NCBI GenBank assembly: GCA_030533445.1
Contig: CM060082.1
Location: 36,023,317 to 36,087,316 of the forward strand
Direction: 5' to 3'
DNA from: Cyprinodon diabolis
Lineage: Eukaryota; Chordata; Actinopteri; Cyprinodontiformes; Cyprinodontidae
Length of the DNA: 64,000 nt
Shown here: positions 37,441-48,850 of the stretch, in pieces
Layout: each line of letters opens with the position of its first letter
Numbering within the stretch: the stretch's first letter is position 1
Made by a program: the position numbers and the translations under genes
The notes under the pieces: generated by a model
The model's input: only the letters and a program-made list of their open reading frames with translations
What the model was told of the DNA's origin: nothing
Database searches by the model: none

Positions 37441-37960
37441 CTCTTCTCCCTCATTGTGGGTTTCTCCTATCTACAGCTGTATTCATTAGATCTCCCGCAT
37501 TAGCCTCCAAAACTAGCCCTGACTAGCCGTGGCCTCTCACATGTCTGGGCCTCTCCCTGCCCAACAGGCTTCTCTGATCTGCAGCTGTTTTTCTTCCATC
37601 TCCCACTGTTAGCCGGAGGAGCTAGCCCCAATTAGTTGCTTCTCCCACTCTGGCACTGTGCCAAGAGGCAGGCGTCTTCACTACCACTGTCCTTCTTCCA
37701 GCTCCCACTGTGTTTTCATATGTCCAGAGTGGGGGGGACATCCCAGCTCTGCCGGGGTTCTTGCTTGGATTTTCGTGCTGCTCCTGTCTGAGAACCTTAT
37801 CTTAAGAGGAAGGCATCAGTGATCCAGATGGAATGGACTGGAATCCTTCAGCTGGTACCATCTTTTTGGGATCGGCTGGACTCAGGGATACTGGCAGCGT
37901 TATTCGGCTTTTTAAAGTAAACACTGTCCCATGACTCGCTTTGCAAAATCCCTTTACATG
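37441..37960. repeat. unclassified repeat with imperfect 108-bp tandem unit
   Basis: GC-richer block in AT-rich surroundings. Two diverged copies of a unit of about 108 bp start near 37461 and 37569: each has TTCTC-x-ATCT-x-CAGCTGT, then ATCTCCC-x-C, a TTAGCC, a CTAGCCC and a closing CTCCCAC or CTCTCAC. A third partial unit may begin near 37688. It ends in a G7 run near 37731 and a CCAGCTCTGCCGGGGTT block. The pattern suggests a 5' or internal region of a retroelement, but I cannot name the family. Both strands lack long frames. Confidence 0.5.
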
Positions 37961-38230
37961 ATGTCGGGATGAAACCGATAATCAATGACTCAGCGACTTA
38001 GTGAAGCCTTTTGCCTGCCGGGCAATTTCGCCCACAATGCCAATAGTTTTGCTTGTTGTGTACCATGAGTAAGATTGAGAATCATAACCCTTAGTGAGCT
38101 TGTCCCACATCAAGCATTTAAGGGACATGCAAAATAAAATGCCACAATTTCCAGAATGTGCATCATCTGCGGGTAAGTCGATTCCAGTGCCCTGCCACCA
38201 GTGGTAAAGTCTTGCTCTTTCCATTTTTGT
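37961..38230 (-). other. 80-codon minus-strand frame of unknown origin
   Basis: Frame at 38224-37982 (minus), adjacent to the unclassified repeat block and possibly part of the same element. It starts MERARLYHWWQGTGIDLP and has five cysteines or paired residues without a motif I can name. It resembles coding DNA in composition more than neighbouring frames do. It could be a decayed retroelement fragment; no function is assigned. Confidence 0.25.
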
Positions 38231-41200
38231 TTTATCGTTATTTAGATCATAGGTTGTATAAGCTGAACCCGACTTTCAGAAAAAAATATTGAATGTTAAT
38301 TAAGAATTAATCTGTACATCCACAACATATAGAACACTGCTGCTATCAGGATTTTTTTCTTTTATGTTTTTCTAAAATTACATCATTTGGAAGGCCTTGA
38401 TGTTTACAAAACACAAAGATTATAGCCAAACATTAGACTTATCATATCATGTTCAATATACAGTACCAACTCATTTCTATGTGTTCTACAGCAAGCATAA
38501 CATGTTTTTTGAAGTGATTTTATGTGGGTATTAAATTGAACAAGATATATCTCTGGTGAGCAGTTATTAGCTCAGTTTTGTATTTTTTGTTTTCCATGCT
38601 CAGCTAAATCTGTCTTTACACTTCACAACTTACTTCCTACCTGACCCTTTCTACCTGGCAGGTGATTGCTAATTGGTCAATCACTAATTCTACCTCTATT
38701 ATCATCTTATAACTGTTAATCCTGGAATAGGGATTAAGGGAAGTTATTCAGGTTTAGGCTTTACATGAACAAGACAGCACTTGTTGTATTGTATTGTGTT
38801 ATACATATCCATTTATGGAAAATAAGTATGTAAAAACTACGTTGGGGTTGGGTGAAACCCTCGTAATATTTAAAAATAACGGAAAAGGATTTTTGTTGGA
38901 CAGGTTGATTTCGCAAAAGACCATTGAAGATCTTGAAAAACAAAATAAGATGGCCAAAATTTCAGAAAAAAGCCCCCATTTCCTCTGGGAAAGGAAGATA
39001 GATGAAGGAAGATGTCAATAGACAGTTGTTGTCTCAACAACTGTTAGGAGCTAACCCAGTGGAAATGATGGAATACATTTCAAAACAGGTTTTCCTATTT
39101 GAATGAAAACCAGAAAAAGTATCCATCTTCTGAGATCAACACTAAAATAGAGAAGAAAAATCTTATTTCCAAAGAGTCATCTCCTAAACATCCAGAAAAA
39201 AGAGCTCCCTAACAGTCAAAGGACCTTTATAGTGGTGACACAGCTGTGAATCAGATTAACTAATTCTGCAACAAAGAAAACCAATGGTTGGGAGGTTGGG
39301 ATTTGTATCAGTATATCAGTCACATACCCAGAACCATAACCAAACATGGAGAAGCAGCATTAAGTTCTTTTGCTGGAATAATCTTAATAGAAAACTGTAA
39401 AAATGCAGTGAAACTCCCAAGTGTTTTAAATCGATATTAAAAAAGGTATTTGTTTGAACATAATACATTTTTCAGTCCATGTTTCCTTCCATTTTTTAAA
39501 TTATTTGATATTTTTATTATAATCATCTTATTATCATTATTAATTTGTGGTCTCTTTATTTATTTGTATTGCCTCAATGCCACTGCAATGTAATTTGCTT
39601 TTTTTTTCTTCTAATGTACAGCTTTGAAATGTCTTGGTAATGAAATAAACCATATAAATGAACTTGGCCTGCCTGACATATATGACAGAAAAGCGTTCTG
39701 AAAGATCCTAGTTTCCATTGAAGTATTAATACTGTATAATCTTTATACTTATGAAATTAAGAATCTCCAAAAAAATTAACACCTATTGAGTAGGCTACCT
39801 CTTTTGATTTTGTTTTAAACCAACAGAGTTGTTAAAGCTTGAATACAATACAAAAACAAGGCATTTTATTTTGAAATATTCTGATTTTTATTACTATATT
39901 GATGTCACAAACTATTGCTTGTAACACTTAGTATCACAAAGTAGAGGAATTTTATTTTATACCCAAATCTTAACTTTTATGCACAAACCTTAAGTACCAC
40001 TATGGTAGCTCTAAAAAAAAAAAAAGACTAATTAAGTGAAGAAGTTATGTTTTGCAAACTTCCTGGGCTAAAAAGATGTGTGTAAAACGTGTGAGTGAGC
40101 AAAGGGACAAAATAAAATGAATTTAAACTTGCATCCTGAAGTCTCTTTAGAACTGGAGGGAAAAGCACCCACTCCTATTGGTTCTATTTTAAGTTAATCT
40201 GAGTGAGCATGTTCTACTCTAAGTGATACTTTTCAGTGTGACCTCTTAGTTTATACAGAATCTATTGAGGGAAAGAGATGAGAGAAGGAAGTAAAAAATA
40301 TGGAATAAATTAACTTTTTAACCAAAATAACTATTTAATCTTTTAATGTTCTCAACCCTTTGGGAAAAATGTCTCATGTTGGGGAAAAAACAGGGTTTTT
40401 TATCCAATAGTTGTTTTCATTTTATTTTCTTCTGTTGTCAATGAACAAATCTGATTATTCTTATCAGTGCACACAACCAACATGGTCATAAAAATCTGGA
40501 TTGCACATGGATGTCTGCACACATTCCTTTGGAACTCTACTGAGTAGGATCAGCTGACATAATATGCTCCAAGACACAAGGGCTCCAGGTTGCCTCCAAG
40601 TGGCAGTGCAGTGTACTAGGAGCTATAAATTAAGACTTATCTAAATCTGCAATAAAGATTTAGAGAATCTAAATGTTCCTCCTAAATGTATGAATGTACA
40701 ATTCATACAATTAAGAAGTATGAATTGTACTTCCTAAATGTAATACAAAATGATTTAATTGGTCAAAAATGTCTCACCCATTGATTTGTCAGATACATTT
40801 TCATTGATCTAAAATCATTTTGAGCATTTCAACATATAGAGTTTATAAAGTCATTTTTAAAAAGCATTCCAAAATTTTTTTAATGGGCTGTGTAAAAGCA
40901 CAATGAGGTCAGATTCATGCAGCTGGGAGCCATGTATTTTGTCTGTTTGCAGGTATAGCAAAGACAAACACAACAATTATTCCGGCAGATAAAATGGGTT
41001 AATATGTATATCTTTATCTATGTATATCTCATCCTTCCAGGATAATGATAATAATATAATAGCTAACACAATGAAACTGTGTCCAAAAATGACTGACTGC
41101 ATGAGAGTATTTGTAACTGAAGAAGAGAAGAAGTTCATCCTAAAGATTAATTGGTTTGAGCGTACGGCAGCATGTTTCTGAGTTAAAGGTATGACATTTA

Positions 41201-42180
41201 GCTCCAACAGGCGAATGAACTTAATTATAAAAAATTATGACGATGACTCAAGTAGAAAATTTCCTTCACCCTATTCATTATGAATTCTATCTTAAAAGCA
41301 AATTAAATTTAGTGGCACATTATTCTCCTTAATTGTCATGTCCATATTGCCTTTTCTGAACAGTAGAGAAGGAACTGATATTCAATTTGAAAAAGACTAC
41401 ATAATGCACCTTAGATTAAACGGTAAGCATTAGACATATCTGCACCCCTAACCTATAGCAGTGAAAGTTACAGCACATAATTGAAGAAAGAGTCACAAAG
41501 CACAGAGCCGTCCCTCTAAACTCAGTCATGTTTGTTTTTGTGTTACTAACTCTGGCCATTAGTGCACAGGAGAGATGGGGAGTTATTGAACCATTATTGA
41601 TTGCACCCTTGGAATGTCTTGTGATTCATAGATATTGTTCTTCACTAATGTAAGCAACCAGAAAATGTTGAATTCCTTTTTGTTTTTGTTTTTTTTTTTC
41701 TGTGAGACTAGAAGTTTTCCTTTCAATCCCAAGATACAGTATATCCTGCTTGAAAGCTGTGTTGGAAATGTAATAAAAATGTCAAAAGTATATCTTCGCT
41801 AGAATGCATTTATCTATAGTATGAAAATTTGTTAGCATCAAAAACTTTTGAATTTCATATGGTCCTTACTTAATTTTGCTGGTTTAATTGTTATCAACAT
41901 GATCCTTCTAATATACAAAGATAAAGTTACATCTAAAAAACACCAGAATACTGTGAGATTTTGTATTTTGTTACTGATTGCGTGAGTAAAACTAAAACTG
42001 GTTCAAGTGTTTCTTTGTGTCTCCGAAAAAATCTGTTACTAAATAAGATAAGTAAAGAAATTATCTTGAACAGAAATACATTTTATTTATTCATTTTATC
42101 TTTTCGATAATAAAATTAAAAGAAATCATAAAAAAATCATTCAAATAAGTGCACAATTAATACTGTGACATGATTTAGAG
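38231..42180. other. AT-rich non-coding DNA, no gene seen
   Basis: No exon or recognised transposon. Holds a perfect 13-bp inverted repeat at 40696-40730 and a shorter one (ACAGTTGTTG / CAACAACTGT) at about 39022-39044. Confidence 0.5.
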
Positions 42181-42690
42181 TTTTTCAACAGTGCAGCTGT
42201 CTGATGGCAGTGGGGAAGAAACTGTTACAGAATCTGCTGGCCCTGCATTAGATGCCTCGAAGCCTCTTCCCAGAGGGCAGCAGGGAGAACAGTCCACGGT
42301 GGGGGTGTGAGGGGTCATTTATGATGTTATGGGCTCGGGACACGCAAAGCTGGGATGAAATGTCTTTAATGGAGGGAAAAGGAGCCCCGATGATCTTCTC
42401 TGCTGTTCTTACTACTCTTCTCACCTTCTTCCAGTCTGAGACGCTGCAGCCTCCACACCACACAGTGAGACAGCTGGTCAGAACGTTCTCTATGGTGCTT
42501 CTGTAAAAGGTAGTGAGGATGGGTGGGGGCAGGTGGGTTTTCCTCACCCTCCACAAGAAGTACATGCACTTTTGTGCCCTTTTGATCAGTGAGGTGGTGT
42601 TTACATTCCAGGTGAGGGTGTCTGTGATGTGCACCCCAAGGAATTTGGTGCTGTTGACCACCTCTACAGCTGAGCTGTTGATGACCAGAT
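42181..42690 (-). pseudogene. LINE RT C-terminal relic (Rex1/jockey type), second copy
   Basis: Minus-strand 3' fragment of the same LINE family as 9800-10315. The 137-codon frame 42661-42248 begins near STKFLGVHITDTLTWNVN and continues through FYRSTIENVLTSCLTVWCGG, a VVRTAEKIIGAPFPS block and RGLFSLLPSGKRLRG, the conserved C-terminal region of these RTs. It remains open for all 137 codons, unlike the plus-strand copy. RT catalytic motifs lie upstream in the intact element and are missing, so the copy is 5'-truncated near 42690. The 3' end is about 42181-42190 (GCTGTCTGATGGCAG block). Plus-strand frames here are shadows. Confidence 0.87.
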
Positions 42691-42782
42691 GACCAGTGTT
42701 TATAACTACAACACAAGAATGGAAATAAGACCAATGAAAACTCAGAGATAAAACTTGAACAGAACCAAAACCATGACAAATG

Positions 42783-43494
42783 TGTCATGATCGGTTCTGA
42801 ATAAAACCCACATGCAGAACACTACAAAGGAGACTGATGAAAAGTTTAACAGAGTTTTTTGAGGTTGGTACAAAACTAGATAACGTTCAGGAAACAGGTC
42901 CGGGCTGGATACTTAGGCGTCTGCAGAGATGACAGTTGGGTTAACCAGGTGGATTTGAGAAGTTGTTGAGATTTCTGTTTTACTCAGAAAATACCTTGGT
43001 TTGGTTCTGGCTTTCTTCTCTGAGGGAGGGAACCGGTTGGGTCCAGAGACTGTTGGTTTAGCAGAGTGCTCAGCAGCTGCAGCGTCTAACTTCTGACTGT
43101 TTGTCTGACCTTGGCTTGAGTGATTAGCTCTCATCCAGAGAGCAGCAGGAGGATGCCAAAGTGAGTTCTTCAGGTTTGGCTCTCTAGGGCAGGCAGGCTG
43201 GTTCAGGTTAAGCTCTCCCAGAGCTTCACACGAGAGACAGGTTTTCCTAGGAGCGAGAAGACAAGGCTGGTTAGAGTTAGGTTTAACTCGGAGACAAAGT
43301 TCAAGATCTTAGAGGCTCAGGTTCTCTAACCAAACTTAGCTAACACTGCAGCGTCGAAGGAAGGTCTGGCAGCTGCTTAAGTAGTGGAGGGCCTCTAATG
43401 GGCTGACGAGCTCCAGGTGTGCTGGAGGGCTCTAGCCCAGAGGACCCACGGCGCACTCTGCTGGAGAAAGGTGGAACTTCTCCAGATCCCAACA
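42783..43494 (-). mobile_element. solo LTR A, 712 bp, minus strand, 5-bp duplication AAATG
   Basis: On the minus strand it begins TGTTGGGATCTGGAG and ends ATCATGACA, flanked by AAATG on both sides (42778-42782 and 43495-43499). It aligns along much of its length with LTR B at 48851-49772 on the other strand, sharing CAGAGNGCGC, TTCCTTCGACGC and AACTCTGTTAAACTTTT blocks. Where LTR B has the AATAAA signal, this copy reads AAAAAA, so its polyadenylation signal looks lost. It has one copy of the 112-bp segment that is doubled in LTR B. Family not named; the 5-bp duplication fits Ty3/gypsy. Confidence 0.9.
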
Positions 43495-43499
43495 AAATG

Positions 43500-43702
43500 G
43501 TTTCACAGTATATACTTTTTCTGAAACACTGCATGTTGTTCTTGTGCTACTGTAAAACTTAAACACTTCAAGAAATAAAGGGTTAGGGTGCTGTACTTTC
43601 ACTATTTGTTATCAATCTATATTAGAAAAGCTAGAAAAGTACTCAGGGAGTGCAGACCTCTGCCCTGACATATTGGTGTCTTCCACCTTGAGTAAATACA
43701 TA
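43500..43702. other. spacer
   Basis: AT-rich sequence between solo LTR A and the small hairpin element. Nothing recognised. Confidence 0.5.
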
Positions 43703-43804
43703 TAAAATGTTGCAGTGTTAAAGTAACACTTTGAGAGTACATTTAGTCCGACATATTTCAGAGTGGTACCAAGTGTGAGTGTTACTTTAATACTGCAAAA
43801 TTTA
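43703..43804. mobile_element. very small hairpin MITE, about 102 bp
   Basis: Ends are inverted copies of about 27 bp: TAAAATGTTGCAGTGTTAAAGTAACACT on the left against TAAATTTTGCAGTATTAAAGTAACACT read from the right. The middle (TCCGACATATTTCAGAGTGG) recalls small fish elements of this type (memory). It could fold as a hairpin. No coding content. Confidence 0.65.
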
Positions 43805-46800
43805 CTGTGTACCTGTATTCACTGAATCTTTCTGGAAATCCCTAGATCCATATGGTCATCTGGATCCTCACCAAAATTTAAGATTTGTTCCTTGAACTGA
43901 GGTGCACCTTTGCAAAAATTTTATTTAAATCCACTCACAATTTTTCAAGTTATCCTGTATACAGGCAGACAGGCAAACACACACATGCACAAATTCTGCT
44001 CAAAACAACTCATTGGTGGTGGTAATAATAGCTTCACTTTCTACTCTGAGAAAGTTATACAACTTTTTCAATTCATTCTAATCTTTTAAGATGCGCCTTT
44101 AAAGATACGTGCATCTATTTGCTTCAAACCAATGTGTAGTTTGACAAAATATGAGTAGAAACAGACATTACTGCACTCATTAAAAATTATGAATGACAAC
44201 AACATTCATGCATATGACAGCCCGTCTCATTTAGCTGATCTACATAAACAGGTATGGAGGGAAAGATTAATCTTTTTGTAAGATGGTTAAGAAATGGTGT
44301 GCAGTTGTGAAATTGTTCTCTTTCGAGTGATCATACTTAGAAAGTCAAGCTGCCAGGATTACGCCTGTGAGCTATTTAGTTTCTCTTATGTTTTTTGGAT
44401 GCATTTGAGTTTTTTGAATATAACTTTCTTGAAGTACAACCTGGTGGTCCACACAATGTATTTTAGGACAATTTCAGAACCCTACAGTACAGGTCTATGC
44501 AGAGCAGGCCATTAGTTTGAGCCGCTTCCTTTAAGGCACTGACTCAGCAATGCCTTAAGTCGTCACTGCTGAGATGGTGGAGGGCAGGTTGACTAGTTGG
44601 CATATATCTGAGTCAGTTATAATTATACCTAAACACAGGTTTATGGTGACAAAATGCCTAGAATTGTGGCACATATTCAAACAGCATTCCATCTACTTGT
44701 ACATAATGTTTGAGCCAGTAGGAAAATGTACCTGCTAAAACCAACATTCAACCTTGCTGGTAACATTAAAGCTGTTTTGGGAAACATATTGCAGAACTAA
44801 AGCACTGTCTTAGTTCTATACACACTACATTCATGTAAACTGAACAGTATGGGTACATGTATATAAATTGTGTATTAGCACACCAGCATGCAAACTCTTC
44901 TTACAAATGACTGGGAAACACGCATGTTGTACTCAGGAGGTTGGTGAATTACTGTGTGTACTGTGGTAGGACACCCCCTACCCAATTCATTAAAATTACT
45001 CATACCATATATTCCAAGGTCATATGTCATTGGTAATATAAAAATGAGAGACCAAATCACCCACAAAGCAGTAGACCTCATGAATTCCCTGAGCAGGGTC
45101 AGCAGATGCAAAGGGCATAGTGCACAGAGGTCATCATACAGATGTCAGGATAGCTCAAGAACAGTGCATCAAGACTGAGATAGTTAAAAGATAGATAGAT
45201 AAGATAGTTGTATCCAAGCTTTACACTACCAAGTGCTATTGAGTTTGTCCGATTAAGTGCCATACAACTGACTCCCCTGGGACTTTTTAACAGCTGTGAC
45301 ATGTTCTCTACCTATATTTCGATAGAAAAGTCATGGCCTTTACCAGGACAAGACACACCTAATTGAGGTAAGGTAACTAGTGTAAGGTTTAATGTAAAAG
45401 AAATTACAGTATAGGAGAGGTTTTCAGAATAGGTAATTCTCCATTATGTCTGGTAAAGGAACTATAATACTTTAGTATATAAAGGTGGATAATGCAAGCT
45501 CAGAAAGTAAAACCCTGCCTAGTTTTCCTTTATCCTGTTAACTTAACCAGGTCTCTTTTGAGTAGCTGAAAATGTAAATGGTTGGAACTCATCTTTTTAC
45601 AGGCTTTTTACTTTTTTAGACCGGTATGGGACACATTTGTGGGGATAGTTTGTGAAGGTTTCCACCAAAATAGGTCAATTGAAACATCGTTGGCTAAGTT
45701 TTTTCGCTGGAAAAACTTAAAGTATTTGCACAGAAACCTATCCTTGACCTGAGAAAAAAAGACTTTTGGATTTGTATAGCACAGTCAGTGCTATAGCATC
45801 AGTGGTTACTGACAAACCTCAATGTTTGACCTTACAAATGTGCTTCTGGTTGAATGATAATTCACAAAAAAAAAAATTACACATACCTCTTGCATGGGAA
45901 AAACCTCCAAAGAAGGTCCAAAGCTGTTATAGCTGCCAATGGTGGCCAAAATATTAAACATTATGGATAAAGAATGGGATCCCACTTATTTCATTTACGA
46001 GTTACGATGATCTTTTAGCAATAATGTGGAAATTTTCTTATCTCTTTTGTATCAGTCTCATATATTTCAATTGCATTACCACATAATTATTAGCTAGAAA
46101 GGAAGTGTGTAGGTGATTATGTTTATGTTTAACAAAATAAAACATTATAGGTAAATGAATTCCTACACCTACTGCACAAAAACATAAGCCACTCTTTAAA
46201 AACATGTTCACAAGAACATGATGTCTGCTCAAAAACATGCCTGGGTGTATTTTTGAATTTCAGCATGAGTACTACTCTTGTGGAGACATCAGGCATCTTA
46301 TTACTTGGATAAGCAGGCTTCCTTATTAGGGATTCGGGATGGACGCATGTTCTCAGAGAATCCTAATTAGTGTGACTTTAACAAAAGACAAAGGATTGTG
46401 CCAGATGCCTCACATAACAAGGCTTCTTCTCTAATTAAAAACGCCTCAGAGAGCAGTTAGGCAGTAATACCTTGGTAGGTTTGCAGGGTTAGAGGGATCT
46501 AATGAACTTGAAAATGAGAAATATTGCTGTAAGTTCTGTTTTAAGTCCTGCCTTTGTGGTGTGCTGCATTTCTGCCTTGGTAAAATACATTTCTTCCCCT
46601 TATGTCAGTTTGTTAGACATTTGGAATGGATTTAATTGTTCCTGTTGGCTTTTTCTGTTTGGTATTTTTATATTTGTTTCTATGTAAACTAATATGAATC
46701 ATCATTGAATGTGCTATCATCAACATGTTTGGATGCACAATATAAAGTCAACACATTTAGGTTAGGGTTTCCCAAGTGCACCAAACACGGCATGGTCTTT

Positions 46801-46950
46801 AACCTTGTTATTTTCACTGATTGTTGCCATACTAGCTTATGCCTTCAGCTTGTCCACGGGAAGTTTGCATGTTCTCAACAATACAGTGTGTTCCGTATTA
46901 AAACCCTGATATGTTAATGCAGCAATAACTGGCTGTTCTAGAATAAACCA
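43805..46950. other. AT-rich non-coding DNA, no gene seen
   Basis: No exon or recognised repeat. Short GATA run (about three units) near 45190. Frames up to about 78 codons have no domain support. Confidence 0.5.
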
Positions 46951-46954
46951 AGGG

Positions 46955-47590
46955 GGTGCCCTCACTGTTTGTGTTGCGGGGGGCCTTGGCTTCCTTTTCT
47001 TGGATAGTTAATACCTGTGGCTGATACCCATAGATGATGTTGAATAGAGAAAGGCTAAGGTGCTAGACTTAAGAAAGTTCATGGCCTACTCCCATCATAG
47101 CAGGTTGTATGACATTTGGTTAATTCCCGTCTCAGAGGATAATTAACTTGGTTTCCACTTGTTGATTTGTCCTTTCTGGCTTGCTGTTTATTTGGGGATG
47201 GAAGCTGGAGGATAAACTGTTGTAAAATCTTGGCAGAGAAGATAATTTCTATCACAACTGAGGGATTTAGTGTTGACCCTGGTTGGCCATGATGATGTCA
47301 GAGCGTAGTCCATGAAAACAGAAAAACCTTTAAGACCAAAGCCCCTCCCAGTTCCTTATAGGGATAATTTGAACCATTTTCAAAAAAACAACCTATTGAT
47401 AATAATTGGGATGACTGAACGACCATTAGAAGATAGCAAACTTGTTACAAAAACCATTGTGAGGTGGGGCCAAAGATGAGAGACTAAGAAAAGGTCATAG
47501 TAGCCTGAAGAGAGAACATCAGGATGGCCTTGAATATGATGTAAAGAGCCTACGGTAAAAATGTTAGGTCAGCGGAAGCAGGGTAATCCC
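46955..47590 (-). pseudogene. Ty3/gypsy integrase relic
   Basis: Minus-strand remnant of the integrase of a Ty3/gypsy LTR retrotransposon, the enzyme that inserts the cDNA copy. No long open frame remains, but in-register fragments are readable: LIFGPTS-like and HLTMVFVTSLLSSNG (about 47450), a DIIM region near 47300 in place of the usual DIVSDRG, SLSSSFHPQINSKPERTNQ (about 47215-47160), which corresponds to the SSGYHPQTNGQAERANQ block of intact copies, and YGYQPQVLTIQEKEA (about 47030-46985), which corresponds to the LGYQPPLFP-type block. Stops and frame changes are frequent. No LTR was seen next to it. Family call is from recalled motifs. Confidence 0.72.
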
Positions 47591-47599
47591 TGGGAGATG

Positions 47600-47985
47600 A
47601 GAATTTTGCTATGTCCACAAATCATTAAAAAAGATAAAATTCAACTCACAATAGTTAGAAACTCTCAAGTAAACTAGAGAAACTTAACTAAAATAAAAAT
47701 GTACTATTTAGAGGGAAAAGAAACAATAAAATTGTTGAAAACCACTACCAATAAAACTATTATAATTAATTTTATTTAGTGAAATGGCTCTATGTCCTCA
47801 GCCCTTTCAGAATCAGATCCATCTGCATTTGCCAAATTTGTTTGAATAACCCAGTAAATAACTTTAGAATAAAAAAAATAGGAGTAAGGATATTTATTTA
47901 AAAATATATGTATTTAACAGCAGTACGTTGTATAATGTGTATCAACAGTCCTGATTTTTATTTGTTTTATCAAAAGAAAAGGACA
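47600..47985. other. AT-rich spacer, no gene seen
   Basis: Low-complexity AT-rich DNA between the integrase relic and the LINE relics. Nothing recognised. Confidence 0.5.
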
Positions 47986-47989
47986 TGTA

Positions 47990-48160
47990 GAGCTTATTTT
48001 TTCCCAGTAGAGTAGTTGACTACTCAGGCTGCAGGCTCATCAGAGAAGCAGCCTTAGGGAAGAAACTGTCTCAGTGGCAGCTCGTTTTCGCAAATAACGA
48101 TCTGTAGCACCGACCTGAAAGTAAGAGTCGAAATAATCTGTGGCTAAAATGTTAGTGGTC
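47990..48160 (-). pseudogene. LINE C-terminal tail relic
   Basis: Minus strand: a short in-register segment with YRSLFAKTSCH then DSFFPKAASLMS (about 48115-48035) resembles the extreme C-terminus of jockey/Rex1-type LINE proteins, where an SFFP-x-A block is typical. It has a stop inside and no upstream homology in the same frame. It may belong with the neighbouring RT fragment or be a separate insertion. Confidence 0.5.
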
Positions 48161-48170
48161 GGCAAAGATG

Positions 48171-48524
48171 TTAGTTTCCCTTTTCCTGACCTTTAACATT
48201 TACACTCCATATTTCTACACAGTAACTCAAGTAAGGTAATATAAGTGCGGAATACAGAATATGAAGTGCAGCATAATTTAGGAAATGTTCAGCTTTGCTG
48301 AGAATGGCAATACTTCTGGATATTTTAGTTTGAATGTATTTTATATGAGGTCTCCAACAATTTTTATTGTCTGTCATTACTCCCAAGAACTTAATTTCCT
48401 TAATACTTAAATACTTTTTTGTTAATTTTAGTTCCCATACACATAAACGTTTTATCCAAATGTAATGATAGTTTGTTAATATCAAACCATATGTGAAGTC
48501 GACATAACTCAAGAGTGATATCAC
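48171..48524 (-). pseudogene. LINE RT C-terminal fragment (jockey/CR1-type), different family
   Basis: 117-codon minus frame containing EIKFLGVMTDNKNCWRPHIK, which corresponds to the FLGV-x-x-D motif E region of non-LTR RTs, followed by SKAEHFLNYAALHILYSALI and LPYLSYCVEIWS. These are the conserved C-terminal RT blocks of jockey-superfamily LINEs. It differs clearly from the relics at 9.8 and 42.2 kb. Upstream RT motifs A to C are missing and the frame ends soon after the IWS block, so it is a dead fragment. Confidence 0.75.
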
Positions 48525-48569
48525 TCATAAGCTGATTCATATTGTCACCTGTACAATCATTGCACACAG

Positions 48570-48700
48570 CTACAGCTCACACTGTACGACAAAACCCTGC
48601 GGTTTCGTCGTACAATGTCAGTTCACAGCTCACGATGTATGTGCAGTACGACGTCTGATGTGATCTACCTGCTCACACTGTACGTCTAAAAAAAATGTCA
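48570..48700. repeat. inverted and direct repeats around CTCACACTGTACG
   Basis: CTCACACTGTACG occurs at about 48577 and again near 48672, with a related GCTCACGATGTA between them. A local hairpin at 48583-48614 pairs TGTACGACAAAACC with GGTTTCGTCGTACA (13 of 14 positions) around a CTGC loop. It is probably a fragment of a small DNA transposon. The left and right limits are not clear. Confidence 0.5.
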
Positions 48701-48736
48701 GACTCATTTCCACAGTGAGATGGAGCTACTCTGACT

Positions 48737-48850
48737 TGTTAATTCAGAAGCAAAATGAGTAGAAGAGGAATAAGAAGCTAATTAGGGTCTTGCTACCTAA
48801 GCACTCCCTTAACCCACACTGCTCCCCGGGTGCTGCACAATCCATTTTTG
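48737..48850 (+). mobile_element. SINE fragment left of solo LTR B
   Basis: CCTTAACCCACACTGCTCCC and GGGTGCTGCACAAT are blocks of a teleost SINE related to the copy at 55318-55528. The matching right part (AATAACAATAAAG tail, followed by TTCTATTCTAT) lies beyond the LTR at about 49815-49842. The LTR target duplication TTTTG marks the break, so the LTR appears to have landed inside this SINE. The call rests on short blocks. Confidence 0.5.
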
